From Lactobacillus sp. HBUAS51381 (lineage in GTDB: Bacteria > Bacillota > Bacilli > Lactobacillales > Lactobacillaceae), in the NCBI RefSeq assembly GCF_012641095.1, contig NZ_JAAVSC010000019.1:1-56117 (forward strand): a stretch of DNA of 56,117 nt, written 5' to 3'. Below the pieces are notes generated by a model, which was given only the letters and a program-made list of their open reading frames with translations, made no database searches and was not told the DNA's origin. Positions 16,668-25,389 of this stretch are shown here, in pieces (the stretch's first letter is position 1; every line of letters begins with the position of its first letter). The position numbers were made by a program, and so were the translations under genes.

Positions 16668-17168
16668 TCATTTTAAGACCGGATAGTGCCGTTGAGCGAC
16701 CAGCATCAGGGCAGCACCAATGACGACGCCTAAACAGTTGGTGATGACGTCGTTGATGTCAACCCAACGGCCGAGACTGACCCACCAATTGAAGAGGGCC
16801 TGCCCAGCCTCAAGGGTGAATCCTGTCGCTAGGCCCACCACCAGCCACTGTCGCCAGCGATGGGAACTGTGATTGTATTGCCAGACCATGCCCTGGGGAA
16901 CCGTCATCACGATATTTAGCCAAAACGACAGGTCGATTCCCGCCGGTTGTAGAGGCCACAGCACCCAAGTTCCCCCGGCCCACTGAAAGGATTGGATCTG
17001 TCCCACGCTGCCGCCTAAGGTAATGGCGATCGGCGTCCAGGTCAGGGCGTTGAGTCCCCAGCAGCCCAGCCACCACCAGATTCGCCTGAACCGGTGGTGG
17101 GTCCAATCACGCAGACACAGCGTTGCCCAGAGCACACTAATCAAAATAAACGGTAGCCATCGAACCAT
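16668..17168 (-). CDS. VanZ family membrane protein
   Basis: A 166-residue protein with four to five membrane spans. The family pattern is clear in the second half: NIVMTVPQGMVWQY, then GLATGFTLEAGQALFNWW, then SLGRWVDINDVITNCLGVVIG. The Glu in TLEAGQ and the DINDVITN acids are typical of VanZ domains. Founding members give low-level teicoplanin resistance, while most members have unknown roles in the envelope. It precedes the short YbjQ-like gene in one transcript. Confidence 0.9.
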   Translation of the reverse strand: MVRWLPFILISVLWATLCLRDWTHHRFRRIWWWLGCWGLNALTWTPIAITLGGSVGQIQSFQWAGGTWVLWPLQPAGIDLSFWLNIVMTVPQGMVWQYNHSSHRWRQWLVVGLATGFTLEAGQALFNWWVSLGRWVDINDVITNCLGVVIGAALMLVAQRHYPVLK

Positions 17169-17221
17169 CGTTCTCGCCCCCTAATGTGATTAAGTATACC
17201 GATTCGTGGGAACGGGAACAA

Positions 17222-17752
17222 TCATTTTGGCGAATTTTTAGAAGAGAAAATGTGGGCACCATACTGTGCGATCATGGCCTTGCGCCAGTCCGCGTAGGTG
17301 AGATAGGGCCCCGTTTGGTAGTCGTCTGTTTGTGGATCACGGTATTGCCGGTTAGGCGTGGCGGGCAATTCGCCCGTGCAGGGGGTCGCAGTGCACCGAC
17401 AGCCCGGGTGAAAGGGCGGATAATTTCGGCCGGGTAAGGCCTCGTCTGTCCGGTAGATTCGCCCGTCTTGCGTGCCACAGTCCGGACAGGTGTGCTTATC
17501 CAACTGACAATTCAGCTGATAAAAGTCATAGTGGCGTTGCTCGGCTGGAATCTCTGGCTGGTCCGATTGTGGCCGGTTCAGGCCAATCAGGCGGCTAATC
17601 TGGGGGAATGACCAATAAATGACGGCCAACACGGCGGCAATAATCGTTGACCACAGGATGGCTTGGCCCAGTAGGAAAAAGATAACGCCTAGAGTCACGT
17701 CTAAAATCAGAAAAACAACAATACTTGTCGATAAATTACGCGTTTTTTTCAC
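17222..17752 (-). CDS. Membrane-anchored protein with phage minor-capsid-like C-terminal domain
   Basis: A 176-residue protein. Residues 8-50 hold two hydrophobic spans (SIVVFLILDVTLGVIFFLL and an AVLAVIYW segment). From about residue 75 there is a cysteine/histidine module: CPDCGTQDGRIY, then PPFHPGCRCTATP, then a terminal YLTYADWRKAM. That order matches the C-terminal part of phage minor capsid and Mu-F-like head proteins. There is no portal or other phage gene nearby. The GTG start at 17752 follows GGAGG by 6 nt; the longer frame upstream reads as leader. The function of this domain outside phages is not known to me. A metal-bound fold is likely. Confidence 0.7.
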   Translation of the reverse strand: MKKTRNLSTSIVVFLILDVTLGVIFFLLGQAILWSTIIAAVLAVIYWSFPQISRLIGLNRPQSDQPEIPAEQRHYDFYQLNCQLDKHTCPDCGTQDGRIYRTDEALPGRNYPPFHPGCRCTATPCTGELPATPNRQYRDPQTDDYQTGPYLTYADWRKAMIAQYGAHIFSSKNSPK

Positions 17753-17990
17753 GAAAATCCTCCTTGATGATGGTTGGGGTCGCTCGTCTAAACGGCTGTT
17801 AAAAATAGTATACACGTTCGTCAGGCAAATGGCCGAAATGGTTTGATGCAACGACCAGTTGTGATCCGCGTGATTGGTGACGGCAATCAATTTGGCTTTA
17901 AAGCAATCGCCAAACCACGCCTCTGAATTTTCGACGGAACTGGGGTAGAATGAAAGCACTGACTAATTTTGAAGGGAGTCCGTTATATCT

Positions 17991-20498
17991 ATGCCGAATC
18001 AATTGCCGTCAAAAATTAAAGTCCGGGGGGCCCGCGTCAACAACCTGAAGAATCTCAACGTTGACATTCCGTTGAACCGATTTGTGGCCATCACTGGCCG
18101 CAGCGGGTCTGGTAAGTCGTCATTGGCCATGGGTGTGTTGTATGCCGAGGGGGCGCGGCGTTATCTTAACGCCCTGTCGACGTTTACCCGTCGGCGAATC
18201 AACCAGATGGGGAAGGCCGCCGTGGACTCTGTGGAATATCTTCCGTCCGCATTGGCCTTGCGCCAACGGCCCGCGGTTCCTGGGGTGCGTTCCACGGTGG
18301 GCACGATGTCGGAAAGTCTCAACATTTTACGCTTGGTCTTTTCCCGATTGGGCTCGCCCGTGTGCCCCAACGGCCATCAGGTGCCGCCAACCCTCGATGT
18401 GGCGGAGAACGATGGCTATGTGACCTGTCCGACCTGTGGCGTGAAGTTCCGGGCACCGGGGGCGGAGGACTTCGCCTTTAACTCCGATGGGGCCTGTCCA
18501 ACCTGTGGTGGTCTGGGCGAAGTTCGTCAGCTAGATGCGTCCCTGTTGATTGCTAATGAAGATCAGACCATCGAAGAGGGCGCAGTGGCGTCCTGGCACC
18601 TGCCTGGGCGGAACTTCATGCCCATCGTGGCCAACGCCATTGGCATTCCGATTGACGTGCCCTATAAGGACCTAAGCGCCGCCGACAAGCAACGCGTCCT
18701 CCACGGTCGGAAGCAGACGGTGGCCATTAACATTCCCAGCAGCAAGGGAAAAATTTTCCACATGGACAATGCGGTCTACGAGAATGCCTTCGCGGCGGTG
18801 GAGGACAGCCTTGCCACGACCAAGAACGATCGAACCATTGCTAAATTAAATAAATTTTATACGTTCGATACCTGTCCCACCTGCCATGGCACACGCCTGA
18901 ATCCCGAACGTCTCAAACAGCAACTCAACGGCAAGAACTTAGCGGAGGTCTGTGAGTTACCCATTAATCAGCTACGGACCTTCGCCAAGACAATTGTCGA
19001 CTGGTTGCCGGAGCGGATGCATCAACTGGGGACGGACCTGGTGGATGAACTCCTATTGAGTCTCCAACCCATGGTAGACCTCGGCTTGGACTATCTCACG
19101 TTGAGTCGACCGGGCGCAACCCTATCGACCGGGGAACTGCAACGGATTCAGCTGGGGCGGACGTTACGTAGCGCCACCACTGGCGTCCTCTACGTGCTAG
19201 ATGAACCATCCGTCGGCCTGCATCCGGCGAACGTTACCGGGCTGATTAAGGCTTTTCGGGGCTTAGTGGCCCAGGGAAATTCCGTGGTGGTGGTTGACCA
19301 CGATACGCGGATTATTGCGGCGGCCGATGAGGTGATTGAGATTGGTCCCGGTGCCGGTAAACGCGGGGGAACCGTCATTGATCAGGGAACGGTCGCCGAG
19401 ATTGCCCACAGTCCGCAGTCATTGATTGCACCATTTCTGAATGGTACCGCCACGCTCCGTGAGCGGCCGCAACTCGACGAACGCGCTCTTTGGCAAAAGG
19501 GTAGCCTTGGTCTGGAGGTCCAGCACCGCTTCAACATTCAGGATGTGGCCGTGAAATTTCCGAAGAATCGCCTGACCACGGTGACCGGGATGAGTGGGGC
19601 TGGCAAGACCACGATGATTTTGGATAGCTTGATTCCGGGCATTGAGGCGGACGTGGCCCACCGACCGCTACCGCAGCACGTGACGCACCTCGATCGCGCG
19701 GGTATTCGTCACGTGATTAAGGTGGACTCCGTGCCGGTGGGCAAGAATGTCCGGTCCACGGTGGCGACCTATACGGATATCTTGGATCGACTACGCCGGT
19801 TATTTGCGGCCACACCGGCAGCCAAGGCGCAGGGCTATACGAGTAGTCGTTTCTCCTATAACGTCAAAGCGGGGGCCTGCCCCACCTGCAATGGGACCGG
19901 GCAGATTTCGCTGGACGTGCAGTACTTGCCGGACATTACGGAAGTATGCCCGCAGTGTCACGGGCAACGGTATAACCGCGAGACGTTAGCCGTCAAATGG
20001 CAGGGGTATAGCATTGCCGACATCTTAGCGTTGTCCGTGGACGAGGCGTTAGCGGTCTTTACTGACGAAACGGGCATTGAACAGACGCTCCAGACCTTGC
20101 ATGACATGGGGTTAGGCTATTTGCTATTGGGTGAAAGTACGCCGGCTTTGTCTGGTGGGGAGGCCCAGCGGCTCAAGTTGGTCTCCCGGATCGGCAAGCG
20201 CCAGAACGGAACGCTATTCATTTTCGATGAACCCACAGTCGGGCTGCATCCCCTGGACGTTCAGCAGTTGGTTGAGGTTTTCGATCAGTTGCTGCAACAA
20301 GGGGCCACGGTGATTGCCATCGAACACGACCTAGAGCTCATCGCCAATGCGGATTACGTCATTGACATGGGACCGGGTGGCGGTATTAACGGCGGTCACT
20401 TGGTAGCCACCGGGACGCCCGCCGAGGTTAGTCAAAATCCAGCGAGTGTGACCGGCCGGTATTTGAAGGCGGAATTAGACTTGTTCGCCGCCAAGTAA
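17991..20498 (+). CDS. UvrA-like ABC ATPase (second-type excinuclease subunit A)
   Basis: An 835-residue cytosolic twin ABC ATPase of the UvrA family. Walker A motifs are GRSGSGKSS (36-44) and GMSGAGKTT (mid-protein). ABC signatures are LSTGELQRIQLGR and LSGGEAQRLKLVS. CPTC pairs form three zinc-binding loops, including CPTCNGTGQ and CPQCHGQRY. It is about 100 residues shorter than canonical UvrA (about 940) and no uvrB is nearby, so it is probably the UvrA2-like paralogue tied to tolerance of DNA-binding drugs, not the housekeeping repair subunit. GGGAG lies 12 nt before the ATG. Confidence 0.85.
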   Translation: MPNQLPSKIKVRGARVNNLKNLNVDIPLNRFVAITGRSGSGKSSLAMGVLYAEGARRYLNALSTFTRRRINQMGKAAVDSVEYLPSALALRQRPAVPGVRSTVGTMSESLNILRLVFSRLGSPVCPNGHQVPPTLDVAENDGYVTCPTCGVKFRAPGAEDFAFNSDGACPTCGGLGEVRQLDASLLIANEDQTIEEGAVASWHLPGRNFMPIVANAIGIPIDVPYKDLSAADKQRVLHGRKQTVAINIPSSKGKIFHMDNAVYENAFAAVEDSLATTKNDRTIAKLNKFYTFDTCPTCHGTRLNPERLKQQLNGKNLAEVCELPINQLRTFAKTIVDWLPERMHQLGTDLVDELLLSLQPMVDLGLDYLTLSRPGATLSTGELQRIQLGRTLRSATTGVLYVLDEPSVGLHPANVTGLIKAFRGLVAQGNSVVVVDHDTRIIAAADEVIEIGPGAGKRGGTVIDQGTVAEIAHSPQSLIAPFLNGTATLRERPQLDERALWQKGSLGLEVQHRFNIQDVAVKFPKNRLTTVTGMSGAGKTTMILDSLIPGIEADVAHRPLPQHVTHLDRAGIRHVIKVDSVPVGKNVRSTVATYTDILDRLRRLFAATPAAKAQGYTSSRFSYNVKAGACPTCNGTGQISLDVQYLPDITEVCPQCHGQRYNRETLAVKWQGYSIADILALSVDEALAVFTDETGIEQTLQTLHDMGLGYLLLGESTPALSGGEAQRLKLVSRIGKRQNGTLFIFDEPTVGLHPLDVQQLVEVFDQLLQQGATVIAIEHDLELIANADYVIDMGPGGGINGGHLVATGTPAEVSQNPASVTGRYLKAELDLFAAK

Positions 20499-20623
20499 CG
20501 CTAAAAGATTGAGAACACGTCTCGGTCCCAGCTAGCAGGGGTTATTGCCATTAAATTAGTTATCAGCGATCACCTGCGGCGGCCAGATTCTAGTCGTAGT
20601 TTACCTGTTCGATAAATCAAGCT

Positions 20624-20661
20624 AAAAAAGAGCGCCAACAGCTTGATTGCCGTTGACGCTC
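20624..20661 (-). terminator. Terminator of the small leftward gene
   Basis: GAGCGTCAACGGC pairs with GCTGTTGGCGCTC on the minus strand, followed by TTTTTT. Confidence 0.85.
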
Positions 20662-20674
20662 GTATTAGCCAAAG

Positions 20675-20917
20675 TTAAAGTTTCTTACTGATCCGGTATT
20701 TCTCGCTGGCCGCGTGGCCGGTCTGGCCATTTCCTAATTGGGATTCTGCTAGGAAAATATCAAAAGAAGGTTCGCCTTTGTCACTTTTTACGACCAAAAC
20801 ATGACCGGAATCGGTGTGACGTGCTTGATAGATTTGGGCCGTCTGCACGGCTTCGTGATAATCGTGAAAGTTACCAATTGAATCGCCAGGGTTAAAAAGT
20901 ACAACTTCATCCATCAT
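20675..20917 (-). CDS. Hypothetical protein, 80 aa
   Basis: A small, soluble protein beginning MMDEVVLFNPGDSIGNFHDYHEA. Several ATG codons follow in tandem. The one at 20917 lies 6 nt after AAAGGA and is preferred over 20923, which overlaps the ribosome site. No family recognised. It has its own terminator. Confidence 0.6.
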   Translation of the reverse strand: MMDEVVLFNPGDSIGNFHDYHEAVQTAQIYQARHTDSGHVLVVKSDKGEPSFDIFLAESQLGNGQTGHAASEKYRISKKL

Positions 20918-20983
20918 AATCATTCCTTTCGGGGCTAGCTGCTAATTTCATTATACCGCACTTGCTCTGAAAACGATATCATT

Positions 20984-22393
20984 TCACAAGTTCTGGTCCA
21001 TCTTAAAGGATAATTGGGACTGTTCAGCATTGGCACAGAGCAGTTTACCGGCCTGGTTCTCGATGGCCGTAGCGAATTGTGCGGCGGTGGCCGCATTATA
21101 TTTGCCTAGGGTTGGCGCATTGGGAGCCTCAAGGGCGTCCCCCTGGGTTAACCGTTGAACACCCAAGATCTGCGTCTGTTTGAGAAAGTCGGCGATTTGC
21201 TCACGGTTTTGTTGATAGTGGGCTTCTCCCAGTGTTTCCAGTAGCTTGCCGGCCCAATAAGGATTTTGCGGCGAAAATTGGTGGTTGTCGGCCCTGTAGG
21301 TGGCACCTAGCTGATCGCCGGCCGCGTAAAACGGGACGTACGGATTGAAGGCCGGGTTGCCGAAACACTGCCAAACGATACCGGCGAGGCGGGGGATGAC
21401 GTGCCGGCGAATTTGAAGGATGTGGGAATTTTCAGTTCGAGACAGGCCGATGGCGCGGTAGAGGTGGCGTTCCGTTGCCGTACCGGAACCCAACGGATCG
21501 TAGGGCGTCTCCTGATAGTGTGAACCCAGTAGGCTGGCCACGTCGGGGACGCTAATCTTCCGTTCCGCGTGACGGAGGAAGGGCAGCTCCTGATCGGTTG
21601 GATTCTCAAAGGCACTGGGCGTGAACAGCCGGTGACCGTACCAGACGCGGGGTGTGTTGTAGTGGGCATCGAAGGTGGACTGGGTGCCAAAAATGTGGCG
21701 TGAATTGAAGCGATTGCCGTCGGGATTCAGGTGGTTGACCTGCACAAAGTGTTGGAGGTTGGCGGAGGTCAGAAAGTCGCCGGGCCGGTCGAAGTCAATC
21801 TCCTGAATGGCCAGTTGATTCGCGACCACGGCATACATGTCGTCCGGAATCCGCTGGGCGACCCAGTGATGGCCACTGACAATTTCCATGTACCAGACCT
21901 CGTCGCTGTCGCAGAACAAGACGCCATTGGCTTCCGCGGCACCGTGGGTCTCGACCAGATGTCCCAGCCGTTTGATCCCGGCTTGTGCGGAGTCCACGAA
22001 GGGCAGGACGACCGTGACCATGGCATCTTCGGCAATCCCGTCACTGACGAGCGGGTCGACACCGAGTACGCGGCTATTGGCGTAGGCGGACTCCGTGGCG
22101 CTCATGGCGACGTTGTGGGCGTTAATGCCACTTTCGGCGTAATCGCCCGCACTGGCATCACTATCGGGGACGGCGGTGTACTGGGCCGCGTGGGTGGGTA
22201 ACGTTGTGGTGAAATGATTGTTTTTGGAAACGAACGTCGTGGGATTGTGGTCCGTGGCGGGGTAGATGACGGCCTGTTTGGGCCAAATGGCGACCCCATT
22301 GTCTTCATTGCGGGCAATCAGAGGGCTGCCGTCGATGGTCGCTAGTTTGCCGGCTAGAAACGACGTGCAGGCCTGATGGGTTTGACGGTTCAT
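20984..22393 (-). CDS. pepD: C69 family dipeptidase (PepD-like)
   Basis: A 469-residue Ntn-hydrolase that cleaves a broad range of dipeptides. Cys9 in QACTSFLAGK is the N-terminal nucleophile, exposed by removal of a short propeptide. The following LIARNEDNG segment is typical of the family. No signal peptide is visible, so it should be cytosolic, supporting peptide nutrition as in other lactobacilli. It is alone, divergent from the Crp/Fnr gene. Lactobacilli carry several PepD paralogues (DA, DB and so on), and which one this is cannot be stated. Confidence 0.9.
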   Translation of the reverse strand: MNRQTHQACTSFLAGKLATIDGSPLIARNEDNGVAIWPKQAVIYPATDHNPTTFVSKNNHFTTTLPTHAAQYTAVPDSDASAGDYAESGINAHNVAMSATESAYANSRVLGVDPLVSDGIAEDAMVTVVLPFVDSAQAGIKRLGHLVETHGAAEANGVLFCDSDEVWYMEIVSGHHWVAQRIPDDMYAVVANQLAIQEIDFDRPGDFLTSANLQHFVQVNHLNPDGNRFNSRHIFGTQSTFDAHYNTPRVWYGHRLFTPSAFENPTDQELPFLRHAERKISVPDVASLLGSHYQETPYDPLGSGTATERHLYRAIGLSRTENSHILQIRRHVIPRLAGIVWQCFGNPAFNPYVPFYAAGDQLGATYRADNHQFSPQNPYWAGKLLETLGEAHYQQNREQIADFLKQTQILGVQRLTQGDALEAPNAPTLGKYNAATAAQFATAIENQAGKLLCANAEQSQLSFKMDQNL

Positions 22394-22528
22394 TGCGGTT
22401 CCTCCTTGTAAGTGGATCTATAAATTTTACTATAGCATATTTTGAGAAGTGAGGCGTTTACCACCGTTTTGCGGGCATAATTTGCTAAAATAGAGAATGG
22501 ATAATTCAATTAAGGAGGAGATCGTGTC

Positions 22529-23230
22529 ATGGTACAGGGACATACGCATGAACATTCGATTGAGCGGGAGCTGGAGTGCGTCTCGCAGGTGCCGATCTTT
22601 CAACGTCTTTCCGCGGATCAAATGATGTCGGTGGCCCAAGTGACCCGACCGATTCACGCGGAAAAGGGCGGCAGCGTTTTTAGTACGGGTGAGGTTTCGC
22701 AGACGTTGTATATCGTTAATCAAGGTCAGGTTCGGTTATACCACCTGGCCGAGGACGGTCGAGAGCAGGTGTTACGGGTCTTAAATCCCGGCGACTTTAT
22801 CGGTGAGATTGCTTTGTTCACGGATGAAATTCATTCGTCCTACGCCGAAGCCACCAAGGTGACCGAACTGTGTACCATTTCCCGGGCTTCCTTGACGGCG
22901 TTGATTAAAAAGTTGCCGCCGTTATCGATGGCCCTACTGGGGGCGTTGGCGGATCGACTGAAGGCCGCGGAACGGCAGGCCACGTTGCTGGCCATTCCGG
23001 ATGCCTTACCACGTTTGGCCGGTTATTTGCAGGAACTCACCAACCATACGACTGGGACGGTCGATTTGCCGATGAGTAAGCAAGATTTAGCAGCCTATTT
23101 GGGGATGACACCGGAATCGCTGAGCCGGAAGCTCCGACAATTGGTCACGGACGAGATTATTGAAACGATTGGGCGCCGTCAGATTAAAGTAACCGATTCC
23201 ATGGCGCTTGATGCATTAGCCCCGTCATAG
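22529..23230 (+). CDS. Crp/Fnr family transcription regulator
   Basis: A 233-residue DNA-binding protein. The N-terminal half is a cyclic-nucleotide-like beta barrel (VNQGQVRLYHLAEDGREQVL then GDFIGEIALFTD). The C-terminal half has a winged helix with recognition helix TPESLSRKLRQL. The start is His-rich (GHTHEH). Cysteines at 17 and in VTELCTIS could form the disulfide switch described for FLP proteins of Lactobacillus casei, but there is no N-terminal CxxC cluster as in true oxygen-sensing FNR. AGGAGGAG precedes the ATG. Target genes are unknown; asnB lies 150 bp downstream but has its own leader. Confidence 0.88.
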   Translation: MVQGHTHEHSIERELECVSQVPIFQRLSADQMMSVAQVTRPIHAEKGGSVFSTGEVSQTLYIVNQGQVRLYHLAEDGREQVLRVLNPGDFIGEIALFTDEIHSSYAEATKVTELCTISRASLTALIKKLPPLSMALLGALADRLKAAERQATLLAIPDALPRLAGYLQELTNHTTGTVDLPMSKQDLAAYLGMTPESLSRKLRQLVTDEIIETIGRRQIKVTDSMALDALAPS

Positions 23231-23382
23231 CGCAATTTCAGCGAACCGTTTAAGAATCCTTAATAATATGGTATTCCCGAAATAAATTTGCTAAAATGAT
23301 GGGTGTTGTGTTTCATTAAATGCTTAATGAACGACCAAAATAGACGAAACTTAATAATAAACAGGAAAAAGGGGATACGCAC

Positions 23383-25266
23383 ATGTGTGGATTCGTTGGC
23401 TATGTGAATCAAAAGGATGTTCCGGCTACCACGATTAACGATATGGCAGACCGGATCAAGCACCGGGGACCGGATGACGAAGCCTACTTCAGTGATGATC
23501 AGGCTGTCATGGGTTTCCGTCGCTTGTCAATCATTGACTTGGCTCACGGGAAGCAACCGATGTACAACCGGGACCAGACCAAGGTCTTAACGTTTAATGG
23601 TGAAATTTATAACTATCAGGAAATTCGGGCGGACTTGCAGAAGCTCGGCTATGAATTCCAAACGGACGTGGATTCAGAAGTCTTGATTCACGGGTATGAT
23701 GCTTGGGGCCCTAAGCTGTTGGATCGGCTACGGGGGATGTACGCCTTTGCCATTTATGACAAGACGAAGAATGAAGTCTTTGGTGCCCGTGACCACTTTG
23801 GTATCAAGCCAATGTATTACTATGATGATGGCAAGACGTTCCTCTGGGCGTCCGAAATCAAGGCGTTCCTCGAACATCCTAACTTCAAGAAGGAATTCAA
23901 CGAAGAACTCTTACCCATTCATTTGAGTTTTGAATTCATCCCTTCACGCGATACGATGTTCAAGAACGTTTACAAGGTATTACCAGGGCAATACTTCATT
24001 CATCATGCCAATGGTGAGACGGAAACACACCGTTACTTTAAGTTCAACTACGACCACATCGACAACAGCCAGACGGTGGAAGAGGATGCCAAGAAGATTC
24101 GCGGCATCGTTGATGAATCCGTTAAGACGCATATGATTGCCGATGTTGAGGTTGGGAGCTTCTTGTCCAGTGGGATCGACTCTTCCTACGTCTTGAACGA
24201 AGCCGCCAAGTTAAAGCCCATTCAATCCTTTTCTCTAGGGTTTAAGAACTCAAAGTATAGTGAATTGAGCTGGTCCACGGAATTTGCTAAGGAAATCAAG
24301 CAAAAGAACACGCCATTATACATGACCGGCGATGATTATTTCGATATTCTGCCAACGATCATGTATTACATGGATGAACCGCTCTCCAACCCATCAGCCA
24401 TGCAGCTCTACTACCTGTCGAAGGGAACGCGTAAGTCCGTGAAGGTCGCGTTATCCGGTGAGGGGGCCGATGAATTCTTCGGTGGCTACAACACGTATTT
24501 GGAAGCCATTCCGTTCGAACGTTACCAGAAATGGGTGCCTAAGGGGATCCGCAAGATGCTCGGGGGAATTGCCGAAAAATTCCCACGTTTTCACGGTCGG
24601 CGGTTCTTAGTGCGGGGTGCTCAGCCATTGAGCGAACGCTACTATCGCGTGAACTACGTCTTTGACTACCACGATCGTAACAAGATCTTGAAGAATCCTA
24701 AGCTGAATCGGGATGCCGGCGCTTATACCAAGCACCTATTCGATGACGTCAAGGGCTTGGATGAAATGACGCAAATGCAATACTTCGATATCAATACCTG
24801 GTTGCCTTATGACATTCTCCACAAGGCCGATCGGATGAGTATGGCGAACTCGCTGGAAGTGCGGACACCATTGGTTGATAAGGAAGTCGCCAAGTTTGCG
24901 GCCACCATGCCGGTGAAGACGCGAATTCATGCCGATGAAACCAAGGTCTCTCTGCGGACGGCTGCCGAGGCCGAACTGCCAGAACGGGTGGCGAAGAAAG
25001 AAAAGATGGGCTTCCCATCCCCAATCGCCACTTGGATCAAGACGGAACCTTACAAGTCACGGATTATTGAAGCTTTCAATTCTGACGTGGCCCACAAGTT
25101 CTTTGATACCGAAGCCTTGATGGATATTCTTCGTGAACACATCAACGGGAAGTCCAGCATGCAGAAGATCTTTACGATCTACACGTTTATTCTGTGGTAT
25201 GAAGTTTACTTCCCAGAAGACACGACGGCCAAGACGGTTGATTTGGTGCGTCGGACGCAAGTTTAA
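23383..25266 (+). CDS. asnB: Asparagine synthase-like amidotransferase (AsnB/AsnH)
   Basis: A 627-residue glutamine-dependent amidotransferase. Cys2 (MCGFVGYV) is the glutaminase nucleophile. The N-terminal class II domain spans to about residue 200. The synthetase domain carries the LSSGIDSS pyrophosphate loop and the ALSGEGADEFFGGY segment. It could make free asparagine. In Lactococcus lactis the homologue AsnH instead amidates the D-Asp of the peptidoglycan cross-bridge. The next two genes, D-aspartate ligase and aspartate racemase, favour the cell-wall role here. A hairpin lies in the 123-bp gap that follows. Confidence 0.92.
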   Translation: MCGFVGYVNQKDVPATTINDMADRIKHRGPDDEAYFSDDQAVMGFRRLSIIDLAHGKQPMYNRDQTKVLTFNGEIYNYQEIRADLQKLGYEFQTDVDSEVLIHGYDAWGPKLLDRLRGMYAFAIYDKTKNEVFGARDHFGIKPMYYYDDGKTFLWASEIKAFLEHPNFKKEFNEELLPIHLSFEFIPSRDTMFKNVYKVLPGQYFIHHANGETETHRYFKFNYDHIDNSQTVEEDAKKIRGIVDESVKTHMIADVEVGSFLSSGIDSSYVLNEAAKLKPIQSFSLGFKNSKYSELSWSTEFAKEIKQKNTPLYMTGDDYFDILPTIMYYMDEPLSNPSAMQLYYLSKGTRKSVKVALSGEGADEFFGGYNTYLEAIPFERYQKWVPKGIRKMLGGIAEKFPRFHGRRFLVRGAQPLSERYYRVNYVFDYHDRNKILKNPKLNRDAGAYTKHLFDDVKGLDEMTQMQYFDINTWLPYDILHKADRMSMANSLEVRTPLVDKEVAKFAATMPVKTRIHADETKVSLRTAAEAELPERVAKKEKMGFPSPIATWIKTEPYKSRIIEAFNSDVAHKFFDTEALMDILREHINGKSSMQKIFTIYTFILWYEVYFPEDTTAKTVDLVRRTQV

Positions 25267-25299
25267 TATTTAACGGTTCGCCAGTGATGACTTGCCGAT

Positions 25300-25350
25300 A
25301 ACGCTCAAGGTTGCTATTGGACTCGTCCGCTAACAACCTTGCTTGCGTTT
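25300..25350 (+). promoter_or_regulatory. Stable hairpin between asnB and the ligase gene
   Basis: ACGC and CAAGGTTG pair with CAACCTTG and GCGT, followed only by TTTAACC. It may act as a weak terminator or mRNA stability element that lowers expression of the downstream pair. Confidence 0.5.
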
Positions 25351-25389
25351 AACCAGAAAAAAGTAGTTGTGAAGGGACTTTAATTCGTT

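Noticed and set aside
17222-17752. Prophage remnant
   Set aside because: Only one phage-like domain is present; neighbours are normal chromosomal genes, with no integrase, portal, terminase or attachment site.
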